A stretch of 55,091 bases of DNA from Roseateles sp. (lineage in GTDB: Bacteria; Pseudomonadota; Gammaproteobacteria; Burkholderiales; Burkholderiaceae_C): positions 1-55,091 of the forward strand of contig JAFALK010000014.1 in NCBI GenBank assembly GCA_019234295.1, in the 5' to 3' direction. This document shows positions 52,434 through 55,091 of this stretch, one piece after another (the first letter of the stretch is position 1; every line of letters starts with the position of its first letter). The translations under genes were made by a program, and so were the position numbers. The notes under the pieces are model-generated. The model worked only from the letters and a program-made list of their open reading frames with translations, did no database searches and was not told where the DNA came from.

Positions 52434-55085
52434 TCAGGCGACGACGTTGACCAGGCGACCTGGCACGACCACGACCTTCTTGGGCGGGCGGCCTTCGCTG
52501 AACTTGGCGGTCTCGGGATGGGCCAGTGCCGCCGCCTCGATCGCGGCCTTGTCGGCGTTGGCGGCAACCTTGACCGCTCCGCGCAGCTTGCCGTTGACCT
52601 GCAGCATCAACTCGATCTCGTCTTGCACGAGCGCGCCTTCGTCGACCGAGGGCCAGGGCGCGTCGAGCAGCTCACCGTGCTCGGCCGCAAAGCCAAGGTC
52701 CTGCCACAGTGCATGGCCGATGTGGGGGCAGGCCGGGTAGAGCACGCGCAGCAGCACGGAGAAGCCTTCGCGAAGAACGGCAGCATGGGCGGCAGTCGCC
52801 TCGCCCTTGAAGCCTTCGAGCGCGTTGAGCAGCTTCATCGCGCCGGAGACGACGGTGTTGTACTGCATGCGCTCGTAGTCGTGGCTGACCTGCTTGAGCA
52901 CGAGGTGCACCTCGCGGCGCAGGGCCTTGGCGTCCTCGCCCAGGGCGCTGAAGTCCTTGCCTGCAGCCTTGATCGCGTCTGCGTTCTTGAACCCGAAGCC
53001 CCAGACGCGCTTGAGGAAGCGGTGCGCGCCCTCCACGCCGGCGTCGTTCCACTCGAGCGTCTGCTCGGGCGGAGAGGCGAACATGACGAAGAGACGCGCC
53101 GTGTCGGCGCCGTACTCGTCGATCAGGGCCTGCGGATCCACGCCGTTGTTCTTGGACTTGGACATGGTGGTCATCTCGTACTCGACGGGCGTGCCGTCGG
53201 ACTTGAGTTTGCCTCCCGTCGGTGCGCCGTGCTCGTTGCGGGCGACCTCGACCTCGTGTTCCCAGTAGTAGTTCTTGCCCGCGTCCGCGGGCTTGTGGAA
53301 GTAGGCGCCCTTGAGCACCATGCCTTGGGTGAGCAGGCGCTTGAAGGGCTCGTCTGCCTTGACGAGGCCCAGATCGCGCATCACCTTGGTCCAGAAGCGA
53401 GCGTACAGCAGGTGGAGGATCGCGTGCTCGATGCCGCCGATGTACTGATCCATGCCGCCATCGCGCATCCAGTACTCGGTGCCGGCGCCGACCATGGCCT
53501 CGGCGTTCTTGGCGTCGCAATAGCGCATGAAGTACCACGAGCTATCCACGAAGGTGTCCATCGTGTCCGTCTCGCGCTTCGCCGGCTTGCCGCAGCAGGG
53601 GCAGGCAACGTTGAGGAAATCGGCGCGCTTGTTCAGCGGGTTGCCACTGCCGTCGGGGATGCAGTCCTCGGGCAAGACCACGGGCAGGTCCTTCTCGGGG
53701 ACCGGCACGGTGCCGCAGCTCTCGCAATGGATGATTGGGATCGGCGTGCCCCAGTAGCGCTGGCGGCTGATGCCCCAGTCGCGCAGACGCCAGGTGGTCT
53801 TCTTCTCGCCCAGGCCCTTGGCGCCGACGAGTGTGGCCACCTTGTCGACGGCGGCCTTGTAGCCGAGGCCGTCGAGGCCGTCGGACTCGATGCAGACACC
53901 GCGCTGCTTGTCGCCGTACCACTCGGCCCAGGCCTCGAGGCTGTAACTCTCGCCTTCGACGGCCACGACCTGCTTGATCGGCAGCTTGTACTTCTTGGCG
54001 AACGCGAAATCGCGCTCATCGTGCGCCGGCACGCCCATCACGGCGCCGTCGCCATAGGACATCAGCACGTAGTTGCCGACCCAGACCTCGACCTGCGCGC
54101 CAGTCAGCGGGTGCGTGACGAAGAGGCTGGTTGCCATGCCCTTCTTCTCTTGCGTGGCGAGCTCGGCTTCGGTGGTGCCGCCCTGCTTGCATTCCTCGAT
54201 GAAGGCAGCGAGCGCGGGGTTCGAGGCGGCGGCGTGCGCGGCCAGCGGATGCTCGGGCGCCACGGCGCAGAAGGTCACGCCCATGATGGTGTCGGCGCGC
54301 GTCGTGAAGACGTACAGGCGGCCGTCCTGGATCAGGGTGCCGTCGGCGGCCCGGATCTCATGCGTGAAGGCGAAGCGCAAACCTTCGCTCTTGCCAATCC
54401 AGTTCTCCTGCATCAGGCGCACGCGTTCGGGCCAGCCGCTCAGGTATTGCGGGTTGGCCGGGTCGGCTACTGAGCCGAGCAGCTCCTCGGCGTACTGCGT
54501 GATGTTCAGGTAGTAGCCGGGGATCTCGCGCTTCTCCACCACGGCGCCCGAGCGCCATCCCTTGCCGTCGATGACCTGCTCGTTGGCCAGCACGGTCTGG
54601 TCCACCGGGTCCCAGTTGACCACCTGGGTACGGCGCTCGGCGATGCCCTTCTCGAGCATCTTGAGGAACAGCCATTGGTTCCACTTGTAGTACTCGGGCG
54701 AGCAGGTGGCGACCTCGCGCGACCAGTCGATGGCCAGGCCCATGGCCTGCATTTGGCCCTTCATGTGGGCGATGTTGGAGTAGGTCCACTGCGCTGGCGG
54801 CACCTTGCCCTTCATGGCGGCGTTTTCGGCCGGCAGGCCGAAGGCGTCCCAGCCCATGGGCATGAGCACGTTGTAGCCCTTCATGCGCAGGTGGCGGGCC
54901 AGCATGTCGTTGATCGTATAGTTGCGTACATGACCCATGTGCAACTTGCCCGATGGGTAGGGCAGCATGGAACAGGCGTAGTATTTCGGCTTGTTCTTGT
55001 CCTCGACGACACGGTAGGCGTTGCGCGCCTGCCAGTGATCCTGGGCGGCGGCTTCGACATCGGCTGGGCGGTAGTGCTCGTGCAT
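52434..55085 (-). CDS. leuS: Leucyl-tRNA synthetase
   Basis: LeuS charges tRNA-Leu. The 883-residue protein is complete and of normal length. The class I signature is KLHMGH at 47-52, the editing domain (CP1) lies at about 220-420, a zinc-binding pair of cysteine knots is seen in HCESCGTVP and CPCCGKP, and the KMSKS loop is TMSKS at 640-644. The anticodon-binding and C-terminal domains follow. The ATG is six bases from the right end of the window, so its promoter is outside. It begins the leuS-lptE-holA operon. Confidence 0.97.
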   Translation of the reverse strand: MHEHYRPADVEAAAQDHWQARNAYRVVEDKNKPKYYACSMLPYPSGKLHMGHVRNYTINDMLARHLRMKGYNVLMPMGWDAFGLPAENAAMKGKVPPAQWTYSNIAHMKGQMQAMGLAIDWSREVATCSPEYYKWNQWLFLKMLEKGIAERRTQVVNWDPVDQTVLANEQVIDGKGWRSGAVVEKREIPGYYLNITQYAEELLGSVADPANPQYLSGWPERVRLMQENWIGKSEGLRFAFTHEIRAADGTLIQDGRLYVFTTRADTIMGVTFCAVAPEHPLAAHAAASNPALAAFIEECKQGGTTEAELATQEKKGMATSLFVTHPLTGAQVEVWVGNYVLMSYGDGAVMGVPAHDERDFAFAKKYKLPIKQVVAVEGESYSLEAWAEWYGDKQRGVCIESDGLDGLGYKAAVDKVATLVGAKGLGEKKTTWRLRDWGISRQRYWGTPIPIIHCESCGTVPVPEKDLPVVLPEDCIPDGSGNPLNKRADFLNVACPCCGKPAKRETDTMDTFVDSSWYFMRYCDAKNAEAMVGAGTEYWMRDGGMDQYIGGIEHAILHLLYARFWTKVMRDLGLVKADEPFKRLLTQGMVLKGAYFHKPADAGKNYYWEHEVEVARNEHGAPTGGKLKSDGTPVEYEMTTMSKSKNNGVDPQALIDEYGADTARLFVMFASPPEQTLEWNDAGVEGAHRFLKRVWGFGFKNADAIKAAGKDFSALGEDAKALRREVHLVLKQVSHDYERMQYNTVVSGAMKLLNALEGFKGEATAAHAAVLREGFSVLLRVLYPACPHIGHALWQDLGFAAEHGELLDAPWPSVDEGALVQDEIELMLQVNGKLRGAVKVAANADKAAIEAAALAHPETAKFSEGRPPKKVVVVPGRLVNVVA

Positions 55086-55091
55086 ATCGGC

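Overview
The window is about 55 kb of high-GC DNA, densely packed with housekeeping genes. It looks like the chromosome of a Burkholderiales betaproteobacterium, possibly of the Rubrivivax-Leptothrix-Roseateles kind. This rests on gene order (leuS-lptE-holA, lptD-surA-rsmA, metX-metW, thiL-pgpA-cinA) and on protein character; the genus cannot be fixed from sequence alone. I see no prophage, insertion sequence, CRISPR array, tRNA or rRNA.

Left part (1-23.8 kb): a DoxX membrane protein, GTP cyclohydrolase II, an orphan Oar-like TonB-dependent receptor with inverted repeats upstream, an esterase, an RDD protein coupled to a large hybrid histidine kinase, pyrF, two GNAT acetyltransferases, purB, a glutathione S-transferase, a degenerate receiver/LuxR-type protein, a membrane-anchored FMN glutamate-synthase-like protein divergent from SppA, an AidB-like acyl-CoA dehydrogenase, an orphan J-domain protein, and an HlyD/ATPase/permease exporter operon.

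Middle part (23.8-36.5 kb): a leader that folds convincingly as a SAM-II riboswitch with an intrinsic terminator precedes metX-metW. Then come a VOC protein, a TPR protein, a lipase-like hydrolase, an M20 peptidase and a LysR regulator. An AmgK-like relic that has lost its kinase catalytic loop lies divergent from lptD-surA-rsmA. A secreted barnase-type RNase with its barstar inhibitor follows.

Right part (36.5-55 kb): malic enzyme maeB is divergent from a DctS/DctR-like two-component pair. An M16 peptidase, an MFS transporter and thiL-pgpA-cinA follow. Next is a compact block of four genes: GGDEF-EAL protein, exported group 1 truncated haemoglobin, DUF3034 outer-membrane-like protein and an exported cupredoxin-like protein with a complete type 1 copper ligand set. 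This block is the best candidate for a poorly described system. The window ends in holA-lptE-leuS.

Two genome-wide habits stand out. Convergent genes often overlap at their stop codons, and several genes have a -10-like hexamer 6-9 nt before the start codon with no Shine-Dalgarno sequence, suggesting leaderless transcripts.
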